Shown here piece by piece: positions 33,501 to 44,560 of a stretch of DNA of 64,000 bases. This stretch comes from Colias croceus. Lineage: Eukaryota; Arthropoda; Insecta; Lepidoptera; Pieridae. The notes under the pieces were generated by a model that worked only from the letters and a program-made list of their open reading frames with translations, ran no database searches and had not been told where the DNA came from. Numbering within the stretch: position 1 is the stretch's first letter; every line of letters begins with the position of its first letter. The stretch covers positions 3,859,001 through 3,923,000 of the forward strand of contig NC_059552.1 of NCBI RefSeq assembly GCF_905220415.1. Reading direction: 5' to 3'. Position numbers and translations under genes: made by a program.

Positions 33501-36500
33501 CTTTATTACACCAGTAAATGACCGTAAATAAAATCTGTTTAAACAAAATCATGTTTTTAAATTTGAGATATTATTTACATCTCAATAAAATAACGCGTTT
33601 AGTTAAGTAAAGCATACCTAAATGCAAAAAGAGATACATAGTACATACATTTAAATAAATATCAAATTATAAAAAAATGTTTGTCTCAAAATTTCTATAA
33701 AAAATTCAGCCATCTAAATCGAATTCCCCAAAAGAAATGTATAAAACAATATCTAAACGAGTGAATTTGAATCAAATTTTAATAAAAAAGTGTAATAGCA
33801 ATAAAAGGACCTCAATAACATTGTAATTCTCGCAACGCCTATGCTTTTATACATAGCAATAACTTACATCCACATATTGCTCGTTATGACCGAATTTTTC
33901 GACGCCGCGTCATTACGTGTTTTATATTCACACAAAAAACACAATCTCTGGTATGCGTAATTACGAACCTAATGTCACGTATAAATGACAAAATTCCTAA
34001 CTTTCATAATTACGCAATTTTTTTTATGAAGAAATAAGAATGTAATAATATGTAGGTATGTGTGGGAAGTATTTAATTAAAAAAATCGTAAATCAGAAAA
34101 GTCTCTCTACATATTTTGCATTGTACCAAAATTTTAGATTATAAATAAAAAATCAAAATGTAGAATATATTTAAATGGAACCCTAGACTGGACCCTGGTT
34201 GCTAGAGGCTTCCCGTCACGTCTTGCGGATAGAACTCGCACAACTATCTGAATATTTACAAAGTTGGAAGGACCTTTAGTTTGTGATGCTCGTTAAGCCA
34301 ACTTGTCTATGTTATGGTCTACGTTTATCGTATTTCTTCGCTAGTGAGAGCACCAAACACCCTGTTGTTGAAAATTTATCGTCTGGAAACTGCAGCTTTT
34401 GGGAAGGCGCGGAGATTTTCTGCGTTATTGTTTTGCTGCGATAGACATAATGTATTGCGGTATTGAACAGTTTTAGGTTAACTTCTCAATACTTTTGGCA
34501 GCAGTTAAGGAATGCTTCCGTGTCACAAAGTTTCAAGTGTGCATAAAACATGTTTGGTAAGTCAAGATAAATATTTGTTGGATACCATTTGGTATGTCCA
34601 AGAATGTTGAGTTTATTTAGGCTTATAACAGGCATATCTATTACTTCCATTAACACATTATAGTTATTTAGTTTTACATATACTAGGAACGTATATACGG
34701 TTCTATCACTTCAAAGGTATTCAGAATGTATCCCGCTAATGAGAACTCCGTTATCAATTTGCACATTCGCAAATGAAATCTATTCGCACTATGTATCCAA
34801 AATCCAATGATTTACTTGTGTCACGCCCACATTTTTACATTAAGCGATCATTATAACGGAATAGCAAATATAAAAAGTTAAATGAACTGTAAATTTATCT
34901 AGACATTTATTACTTTCGCATATATCTGCAAATATATATATTACGTCAATAATTTTGTAGTTGTGACAAACCGCCACCAAATCGTATCCAAATAGATATT
35001 GAGATTCGCCTTAAAAATATCCTACGCTACGAAAAATGAATATTCGAAACATATTACCTTTGGCTTAAAACTTTTATATCGCTATAATTGTATCCTTATT
35101 AGAATGGTTACATACATTCGTTTCATTCATTTAGTCTTACATGTTAGCATTATGTAAAGCAATGTAACTCTAACATTCCTAATACTTACATAACATTGTT
35201 AAATAGATAGATAATATATTTTTTATTAAAAACTTTTAAAATATTTTTTTATTATTTTGCAATTAAAGCGTAAAAGTGTTTATAAATATTTAAAAATAAT
35301 TTAAATAATATTAAAAAGTCGTTCTCGATGGGTGAGCGATGTTTTTCTTTTCTTTAAATCTTTCAAACTATAATTTATTTACACAATTTGACTCGAGAAA
35401 CACAGCCAATAAATAAAAGTGTTCTCCAAATTGAACTCGTAAACTATTTAAATAGATTTATTAATATTTTATTCATAACGTTAATCACTAAAATAGCCAA
35501 GGATAGTAGGTTTTCGTTTCTATGGTCGACTATAGAAGATATAGTTTCCTAGACGACATTTCTGTGAAGTGTGAGCAATAAGACTGCAACATTAATTGGT
35601 GTTTAAATACTCTGTTTTAGTTTAAAATAATAAATAAATAAAGGTTAGTGTGCAATTCCTCACTTCCAGTATTCCATAGCACGTATATACAAGGCTTTAC
35701 ATCAAGCGCCCACCGTTTATGAATAAAATATATGAACATATGTCCCTGTGGCGGCGCTTTGCCAAAAACGTGGCGGGGATTCGTTCCTGGTTCATTGTTT
35801 ACAGAATACAGAGAATAGTTAACCATTACTAGAGAGATCTTACGACTTTACTGTCCGTGAAATGAATTAGTCTCTTGAAAAAGCAGGAGCAGAAATCTGT
35901 TAATATGTTTGAGCTAATTCGAGTAGTATCTTAGTATATTTATTCTTCAGTTATCAAATCTAGCTACAGACTCTGTTTCTATAAAAATTGCAATCATTTT
36001 TCGGAGCATTCGTTGCACAGTGCACTAGGTATATTTTAAGTTGAAGTTTTTAATAAGTGAACGAGATGATAGAATTTTTAGATACATGTCAGACCGTAAA
36101 TTCTTTGTAGATAATAATCTAACGTTCTCGTCCCTAACGTAATAATCCTCGTAACAAGAAAAGTACCAAACAATTCCTGCAAAGGAACCTAGATAATCTA
36201 AGCTTTCATCTTCCATTGCCTATAGAATAAGAAAGCTAATCTTAGACTAATCTCAAATCGAATCTCACTGACGTTCCATCTGGACCCAACCCCCTTAACT
36301 AAACACTTATTACGGGAGGGTGGAGCATGTTCTCATTAATATTTTATATCCTGCATGCTGTGTAACCACAACATCCCGGGTTACTAACGAATCTTTTTAT
36401 CCGCGTTTAAAATAAGGTTGGTATAACGTTTCAATTTGCTTATTTAAAAGAGTATTGCATTAACAGATCTCGTTAATAAATAAATAGTTGAAATGTGCCT

Positions 36501-38376
36501 TCATACGTGTAACTACGTAAAATTGATCAAAAAAAAAGATGATACACTTTCGTGCAGTTATCATTCAGCACATTAAAAGCTAACAAAGACGTAGGTAATT
36601 TAAAAATTAAATATTGATTTTAAATATTCCCTTTAAAATAACATAAATCATAGTGGACCGTGAACAAATCCTTTAAACCGCGTAATGTCTCACGTCTGCC
36701 TATTACAGAGCGAATTAAAACGATTAAACGTGTAATAATTTAAATTTGGCGATGTCACCTCTCGAGAAGGGTTTTGTAGGAGCACCCTAATTCGAGTGAG
36801 TATTACCGTCGCCCCTGGCGTTGCTTCAGGGCCGGTATTATGTAACCACCTCGCTACAATTTTTCAATCGGTTTACGCTGGGAGCGAAAACGCTTCGCTC
36901 GCTCGCTAAATTGGGAATGTTTAGTAATCATTTACGAGGTGACGGATTGAGTTATGCAAATATCGTCTATGATATTATGCTATCTATAAAAGCTTATGAG
37001 ACGCGTGTAAAAAAATGTGATGACATTCCTTGTTATATTTTTAAATCATTGATATGCGTGTGCTTAGTTAGTGATTAATATTAAAAAATGTGTAAAATAT
37101 TTAATTGTTTATTTTTACGTAGATTCGAATGATCCTGTAATAACCAAAGTTTAATATTTTTAAATCAAGCTGTTATTATTACATTAAGGTAGTCGTGATT
37201 TAATTCCACTTATTAATTATATAGCATTATACTTACAACTTTAATTACAGCTGTAGACAGAATTGGTAACAAATATTGATTTACTAGTATAACAGTGACG
37301 TCGACCTTCGTAGCTTAAGTTACATTGATGGAATTATTTTAGGTAAAAAGGCTGAATTGTATTCCGATATATTTTGCACTCTAATCTACTAAATTTTATT
37401 GAAATTAATTACATTTCTTTAAGTACTTATATTGTATAAACTGGTAGCATCAATGACGAATAAAAATCTCTACGTCTAGCTACAGCAAAGTATTGGAGGC
37501 CTACACGCTACGAGAAAAAAAATTAACAGCTACGCAATCAGAAAGTAACAAGAATTACTTACATTACTGAGCGATGAAAATATCTATGTAACGATTACGA
37601 TTTAATATTATAGAGATTAAAATATGTTTCATTCAGATATAATCTGTCTGTATTTTGTCAAATTAATCCAAGAAAAAAATTCGAAATTAAAACAGTAAAG
37701 AAAATACACAAAATAATTATTAATTCGAGTTGTAATTAGATGTATATTATTATTTCGTACAATGCTTCATCATAAAGATACATCTCGGCCATTATAAACG
37801 AGGTCTTTAAAGCAAATTGTAATTTTCCTAACGACCAACCCATTTTTTAGACTTAATTTCGCAGACCCCAGCAATGTCACCCTGAGACAAAAGATTGATA
37901 CATTCTTTTCATTACGTTTAAAAATGATAAATATCACAGGGCCTACGTCTTCGTGACATTACCGAATAAATCAAGTAACTTTTACCGAACTTTTACGTTT
38001 TAATTTGACACTTTCAAAGGCTTAACACCGATTTGAAATAAATAATGGGGTTAATGAAATTCCTTAGACCTTTTTACACTGAAATACCGAATGGGAATCC
38101 CAGATTTTTGACCTTTTTATAAGCTTTGTTCTGACTCATTGTTAGATATATTTTATTGAAAATATATCGCTTAAATCACATTATAGAGTTTTATTAAAAA
38201 AAGTGATTTTCGTTTTACGTTAAATTTAATACTCTTATGGACAAAAACGTGAAAATTACCACGACATATGGAACACTTATAATAAAAGAATTTTCGCCTC
38301 GAACAAACGAGCTGAGTGGTTTCTCTTGTATCTCTTATAGGGGATGAGAAAGCAATCAATAAACATTACCGTACTT
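30580..38376. other. Long AT-rich stretch without recognisable genes
   Basis: No gene recognised in 7.8 kb. A hairpin (31371) is listed separately. Open frames at 35617-35826, 36025-36216, 36821-37078 and 38171-38359 are short, overlap no other signal and carry no known motif. Slightly GC-richer patches occur around 34195-34260, 35740-35790 and 36760-36920, unexplained. Confidence 0.5.
31371..31433. repeat. Perfect 26-bp inverted repeat, 11-nt loop
   Basis: Arms 31371-31396 (starting TAGAGATACTTTTCAATAAC) and 31408-31433 match exactly as reverse complements around ATGTAACTACC. The absence of any mismatch suggests recent origin or conservation. Confidence 0.9.
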
Positions 38377-38401
38377 GAAATGAAATGAAATGAAATGAAA
38401 T
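38377..38401. repeat. (GAAAT)5 LINE tail
   Basis: Five exact GAAAT units form the 3' terminal microsatellite of the minus-strand LINE. Confidence 0.85.
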
Positions 38402-38557
38402 AATTTATTTGCAGGAATTGTGGTCTACAAGGTTTTACAATATATTACATTAAAGTCCGCACAATTCGCCAGCAGACTGGCATACAAATATTTATGTGTA
38501 TTTAACTAACTAAATTACAATATATATTTAGATTAATTTTAACATTTTACATTACAG

Positions 38558-38569
38558 TTATTATTATTA
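38558..38569. repeat. (TTA)4, 3' flank of nested element
   Basis: Four TTA units (TAA on the minus strand) adjoin the 3' end of the GC-rich insert. Confidence 0.75.
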
Positions 38570-39342
38570 CGTCTCTCTCCATAATACACGGGTATCGCCG
38601 TAAGGATGATACCCGGTCCTTTGGAAGGCTTACGTGGGGACACAGGTCCAACACGAAGAGGCCCTTTAGAGAATTTAATGTGTTGTGGGACACCAGCCGC
38701 AGCCTGCCCATGGCTGCACTATAGAGATACAGCCCTGGGCAGTCCGCGGCCAATGTAGGACTATTGCAGAAAAATGGAAATGAATAAAACTGGGTTATGG
38801 AAGGGGGTGTTAGATGGACTGGTATATTGGGTCTATGGGGGCTATGGACGTCTGCCTTTTCAATATTAAAAATTGAAAATTATGGCAGACGGTGACTCGC
38901 CAGTTCGGTCGATGGGCTCCCAAAAAGGTTACCGATAATGGCAACAAGGGGGCAACATCAGCTGAACGGCTGGGGGTGTAGAGAGGTGCGGCACCGGTTT
39001 CACCATCGCGAGCCCGCGGGCCCGGAGCGGGTTTCCCCGCTATTACGCCATTAGACACTTCCACCCCCGAGCATATAGCTCTAGCGGCTCCACTCTGGAC
39101 GGCCAACAAAGGCAAGCCAGAGGTGGGGGATCCTGAACCTCGTCATTGTTCACTCCGAACTGCCACCGGGACAGCCCAGAGGTGAGGACAGGGACCTCCC
39201 CCAGGAGCGCTCGGTTCCCGCGGGGTCGCTACTCCCCGACACCTCGCCACAAGGTGCCCTGCGGGGTGACTGACTGCACGGTTGGGATATCTATTGTAGA
39301 TATGCCAACCGGGGGCGATGGGGTCGTCACATCCCTACGCCT
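38570..39342 (-). mobile_element. GC-rich TAA-flanked retroelement of unknown affiliation
   Basis: A 773-bp GC-rich block inside an AT-rich LINE 3' UTR, bounded on both sides by TAA-type repeats. On the minus strand it starts AGGCGTAGGGATGTGACGAC and ends GTATTATGGAGAGAGACG before TAATAATAATAA. Near the 5' end CGGTTGG pairs with CCAACCG; near the 3' end GGGTATC pairs with GATACCC, both flanking short loops. A minus-strand open frame (38810-39115) and smaller ones exist but show no RT motif. It behaves like a non-autonomous element using the same TAA target as the Dong-like element, yet its ends do not match that copy. No tRNA-type A/B boxes were found. Confidence 0.6.
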
Positions 39343-39361
39343 TTATTATTACTATTATTAT
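39343..39361. repeat. Imperfect TTA run, 5' flank of nested element
   Basis: TTATTATTACTATTATTAT adjoins the 5' end of the insert and pairs with 38558-38569 as host microsatellite. Confidence 0.7.
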
Positions 39362-39376
39362 CTACCTTTTCTATCT

Positions 39377-40648
39377 TTAGTGTTTACAAGCAAAGAACTC
39401 ATTTATATTATAAAAGCAATGAGATTGCAGCCACTTTTTTAATTTAAGTTTAAACAATTGCATGGGCAATTCCTTAAATGCCATTGGGATTTTATTATAT
39501 ATCTTCGCACTCATAACATGACTGTTTTTGCTACATAAAGCAGTGCGACAAATTGGAAGTTGCAATCTGTGAGGATCCCTGGTTGGGTACTGACTATTTT
39601 GACAACTTTTAATGTACATATAGGGATGCTGTTTCACAAATATTCCAACCTCCAAGATGTATAAGGAAGTAAGTGTTAAAAGTCCGAGTCGCTTAAATAA
39701 GTCTCGACAACTTTCTAAGGGCCCTACTCCACATATTGCTCTGACACACCTTTTCTGAGCTATAAAAACTTTTTTTACGTTAGTAGAGTTGCCCCATAAA
39801 ATAAGACCATACCGAAGCAACGATGAAACATAACCATGATATGCAATGATTGCCGCTCTCTCATCAATAATCTGTTTAATTCTTCTGAGGGCAAATACAA
39901 ACTTATTTACACGGGTACAAACAGAATCCGTGTGAGCTTTCCAATTTAAGTGGTTGTCTAATGTGATACCTAAAAATACCGTTTCAGTAACTTCGTCAAT
40001 ACGTTGTCCATTATAAATTATATCAAGGTTATGTCTAATGTTATGATAATTACAGAATTGCATTAGTTTTGTCTTTGTAATGTTAGGAGTTAAATTATTA
40101 TATTTTAGCCATTCTGTTACATTTTTAATAGTCAAATAAATGTCTTCTTTGTAGGTGGTCAATTTGTTACGAGGTATGGTGATGGATACATCATCCGCGA
40201 AAAGAGTACATTTATGTTCTGTAACGTTAGGAAGATCATTTATGTACAATAAGAACAGGAGAGGCCCGAGGATACTGCCTTGTGGCACTCCGTATTTATT
40301 ATGTACGTATTGTGATCTTACCGACTTTTTTAACGAATTGTTGTCTATATACGATATCTCTACACATTGCATACGGTTAGTCAAGTATGAGGTCAGCCAC
40401 TTGTGCGCTGGACCTCTTATTCCGTACAAAAAACATTTGCTGAGTAGAAATCCATGGTCAACACAGTCAAATGCACAGCTCATATCAAAGAAGACTACAG
40501 ATACCTCATTACGCCTATCAATGTTGTCAATAATATTTTTTGTCAATGTGTGAGTTGCGAGTGTGGTCGATTTACCTTGTTGAAATCCATTCTGTTCTTG
40601 TTTAATGATATTAAATTTACTTATAAATCGATTTAACCTGCTATACAT
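39377..40648 (-). pseudogene. Partial reverse transcriptase of a CR1/Jockey-group LINE
   Basis: 423 codons without an internal stop, covering most of the RT domain and the C-terminal region. Motifs: FFDMSCAFDCVD (catalytic D55), GVPQGSILGPLLFLLYIND (120 on), FADD (150-153), FLGITLDNHLNW (about 225 on). The N-terminal APE endonuclease and the first RT motifs are missing because of 5' truncation, so the ATG at 40648 is an internal methionine and not a true start. The intact frame suggests a fairly young insertion. The clade is judged from motif wording, and Jockey versus CR1/Zenon cannot be separated here. Confidence 0.82.
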
Positions 40649-40680
40649 AATTTTTTCATAAATCTTTGCTATTATAATAA

Positions 40681-43600
40681 TTAAGAGATTTGATGGAGTA
40701 ATAGCTCTACTATAATATAATATTAACGATTTAGTCTTGACTTTTAAGAGAAATATTTAAAAATTAATCATAACTGTGCACTTTAATAGATCAAGAAGAA
40801 GACACGTAGAGCAGAATATCGAAAACGTTAGTTAATTTAGAATTAACTAAAGTTTTCGATATTCTGCTCTACGTGTCTTAATATGCATACCACTTTTTTC
40901 ATTTTCGTCTATATTATCGGTAAAGACAGAAATAATAACTCACAAAGTGCTTATTGTTTTTGAAGATGAGCTCTCAAAAAGATGAAAACGTGATATTAAA
41001 CTTACGTCCTATAGAATAAAATTGTTTTATCTGCTTCAAATAAATATAAAACAAACACGCTATAAATGTTAAATATCGACCATTGTCTCCGGTTTCATTG
41101 TCTCTAGATATAAATCATTGGTGGCAACTATAATATTTGTAACACATTGGTTTAAATTCCGATGATAAATTGCTACAGTGACGTAGAGATACAAAATGGT
41201 CCGTGCAAAATTTATCGTATTTATCCGAACCGCGAGTTGATAATTTTGAAAAAAATAAATGGTTATATTAATTTTTATTTTCTATTCTGCAGACAATAAA
41301 TGTAATAAATGTAGATTCTTATACAGGTAGGTAATGTAGTTATGTATTTTAATATATTTTCAAGGAAAAATATGACGATTAACTTTTACGATAGACGTTT
41401 TAATACGTTTAAAAGAATTTAATAGCTCAAAAGCAATTAAATCATCCCATAATAAACTCACGAACACACCTTATAAAAACGCCATAAAACCTACATCAGA
41501 GGGATCCTAGTTACAGTACGAAATGCCATCTCTTTGGCAGCTGCTCAAGAGGCAATCAAATTAGGTGTGATTACCCCAAAACGTTGATCGAGGACCAGTT
41601 GCAATCTACGGATTAAATTCTTTTAGCTGAGTACTTGGGGACTGTGATAATGTCGTTTTTCGCTGACTGCTATACTGTGTAATGCAATTTGCTGCCAGCT
41701 AGTCAGATGAATTGGTGCATTCTGCTGTATTTGCTCGAAATTGGGTCAGTATTCGGTTGCAATGCTTTGAATAATCTGCTGATCAAATGATCGTAGTAGG
41801 TATATTGATTTAATATTCTGATATGGAGAGATATTCCTACCTATGGTATTTCAACTAGTTAAAGATTCTCAATGGGATAGGGATTTATAAAAAAAAAGAT
41901 GCAGGATGTACGAGATGAATTTAAAAATAGTAAAGTGAGAACCATGTTCTTGCTATGATTTTCCATCATATATTTTACAAAAAAATACTGCATAAAGCGA
42001 AGATATTTTTTACATTATGTTATCTAAACAAAAGCAGTGAAGCAAATTACAATTAGGGAATAAAAAACCCATCAACACATTCTTTAAAGCTGACCCATCA
42101 GACTTTGTTTCACTGATTAGTCCCATTATTGGTATTCTGAGGCGCACATGTGAACTGTAATTGCCTTTCTATCTTTTGTATCTATGTGTTCATCATTAAT
42201 TACATTTTGGCTATTACAATCAATAAAATTAATAATATTTTATAAGATAAAGAGCTATTTGTTTCATTCATTATGTATTACGATAATAGTACGATTTATG
42301 AATAGACGAGATTACGATTAATTTATATTAATATAAGAGAAAACCTATTATAAAACTACAGCCCTGATATTTTAATATTCAGTCAGTAAAGAATTACACC
42401 CAAGATTTTTGGTAGATGTATAAAATCGTCCATCGAGCGATAGGTATGATAAACTTTTTAGTTGTTCAGGCTAGTTTACCATGTTATTTTCTTATGAAAT
42501 TACATAATTCATATTCATTAATAACTGTAACCTCTTTATTTAGAGATCATTTAGAGTTTTCTCATGCGCAAGAAGTTATTAACTTTCTCCTCGAATCGCC
42601 AAAGACCTTCCGAAATTTAATCATACAGTTATACCAAATAAAAGATAGGTCACGGACAAATGTATCGGCCTTACATTCAAGGCAAAATAAAACATAAAGA
42701 AATGCTTGTTTAAAGAAACACAAAAGGAAAAGTAAAAACTCATTTTACCCGCGATTAAAACCCTATTCAGGCCACGTTGTGGATTATAGTAAATCGAATT
42801 GTAAGATGTTTATATTATAACAATAATACATAGTATATGAAGTACTACTCAGTCGATTATAATCCTATCTAATCTATCTCCAAAGTCATTAGAAAATAGG
42901 CAGGGATTTGATAATACTCAGATTTATGTAGAGTCAATTAAACTAAAGAGAACTATATTGAATTAAAGCATTCAGTGGAAATACAGAAAATAGTGCTATT
43001 ATTGAGTTTAAACGATAAATAGACAGCCATAAGTCAAGAACTAAAAATAGTCAGGCAGCCAATAAATATAATATAAAAATATTTTTAAACTGACTGCTAA
43101 TTATCTACACGTAAATGGAAGAACTTATAGAAAATCTATACATAAACTAGAACATATTTATATCTAACCCAAAAAAGAACAAACAATCGCGTGATAACAT
43201 ACCACCAAAAATAATACGTCATGTTCCGAATACATTGAGTCTATTATTACCAAACCCACATTAAGTTAAACCCTAAAGCCGAAGGGATATTCAAATGAGT
43301 CACTATCAAAGCCATTATAGCACCAAAACCTTCCAATAGTTCAATGTGACTTTATTTTCTTTTAAATATTCAAATTTCACGTTGAGTACTGGCTACGGTT
43401 TGTTAACTGGGAAATAAAGTCGCTGCCACTGCTATGCTGCAATTAACGACTCTTTTTTGTACGTTTCAGGGTACTTTTTATTGACATTTCTGCCGAATTT
43501 TAATGCAACACTAGTATAATTATAAAATTTTAATAAGGCGCTGCATCTATTGTTTAACTGTACGTATTTCTCAATTTATTGCGTATAAATGTTAGATAGT

Positions 43601-44389
43601 TATTTATTAAAACAACCATTATTCAACCGACAGTTTTAAGTACAAAACCTTCATAAAAAAACGAGAAAAAATTAAAAAACCTTCTCCAACATACGTTTAC
43701 TTCGTCTTACGTTTCTCTATCCGGTAGTTCCTTACAAATTTTGTTTCATATGTAAAAAGCTCCGTCAATTTCCATAGTGGCTCTACATTAAATAAAACGG
43801 CGGGGTTGTTACGTGGCTACGCATTTTTATTTTTCCCGTTTTCAAGCTGTTTACTAAGTACTGAGTAATACGCCTCAATATTTTTTGTTTGAAATTTAAA
43901 TAACGCTGGAATATACATGTTGAAGAGGTTCTTGAGGTCTTTATTTTATGTTTATTAGAAATATTAACATTTGTATTTCATATTCCAATACTCATTAAAT
44001 GAAAATTGTCATACCCTAAATGATGAGCCTATCATAATAATAATTAAAGCAAGAATAACGGTAAAGAAAATTCATATTCAGTTCTCTTAACTACGTTTTT
44101 CCGAAAAGAATTCGTCGCTTAACTTTATCAAGCGAAGAAACGTCGCAAAAACATTTCTGAACAAATATTTTGTCAAATAAGAACCAAAAACACAGCTCTC
44201 ATGTTGGGCTTGCGTTGCAAAACGAACGGTAAACAACGTACATTCATACCTTTGAATAGGAAAGTCTTTGTCGTTTACCAAAGCGTCACTTTCATTGAAA
44301 CACACGAAACGATTCGCATCACTGTTGATTGTTTATCACCGATAATGTCTGCTGGTCAGCTAGGAGCGATTGTTTGGGTATAGGCACTC
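40681..44389. other. AT-rich non-coding stretch
   Basis: Apart from the palindrome at 40799-40879, no gene recognised. 42085-42150 reads KADPSDFVSLISPIIG in one frame, faintly like a Harbinger-type transposase N-terminus, but too short to call. 41500-41780 is more balanced in composition, unexplained. Confidence 0.45.
40799..40879. repeat. Near-perfect 81-bp palindrome
   Basis: Left arm 40799-40837 and right arm 40841-40879 (39 bp each) pair with a single mismatch (40827 against 40851) around a three-base loop TAG. The outer 28 bp, starting AAGACACGTAGAGCAGAATA, are perfect. It lies about 120 bp from the truncated 5' end of the LINE but shares no sequence with it that I can see. Confidence 0.92.
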
Positions 44390-44560
44390 GTATCACGTGG
44401 CTACCCTCCGACTGCCGTGGGGTGACTGTTACTGACACTCAGATCCACGGGTTCACCCCGATGACGTCACCCTAGACCAATAGAGGGAGGTTTCCTACGC
44501 ATGCGCGCCACTCCAGCCACCGCGGCGCCTCGACGAAATCTTGGAACGATGTACATCATA
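44390..44560. promoter_or_regulatory. GC-rich island with CRE, CCAAT and NRF1-like sites
   Basis: A sharply GC-richer patch in AT-rich surroundings. It contains the full CRE palindrome TGACGTCA (44462-44469), a CCAAT box (44477-44481) and CGCATGCGCG (44498-44507), an NRF1/Ewg-type palindrome, within 46 bp, followed by CCACCGCGGCGCC. This combination and spacing resemble a housekeeping promoter. No initiator, 5' exon or downstream reading frame can be identified on either strand, so direction and gene are unknown. Confidence 0.4.

Larger units (their letters stand above)
38377..40680 (-). mobile_element. 5'-truncated CR1/Jockey-group LINE, split by a nested insertion
   Basis: On the minus strand the element runs from about 40680 to its tail at 38377-38401, five ATTTC units (GAAAT on the plus strand). 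It holds the C-terminal two-thirds of a reverse transcriptase frame (39377-40648), then a 3' UTR ending CAAATAAATTATTTC. That UTR is interrupted at 38558-39361 by a TAA-flanked GC-rich element. The RT-like reading continues in frame a few codons upstream of the first ATG (IAKIYEKI) and then turns into unrelated AT-rich sequence, so the 5' truncation lies near 40670-40700. I found no target-site duplication. Confidence 0.8.

Noticed and set aside
42085..42150. Short reading KADPSDFVSLISPIIG, faintly like a Harbinger transposase N-terminus
   Set aside because: Only about 20 residues with a stop just before and after; no inverted repeats around it.
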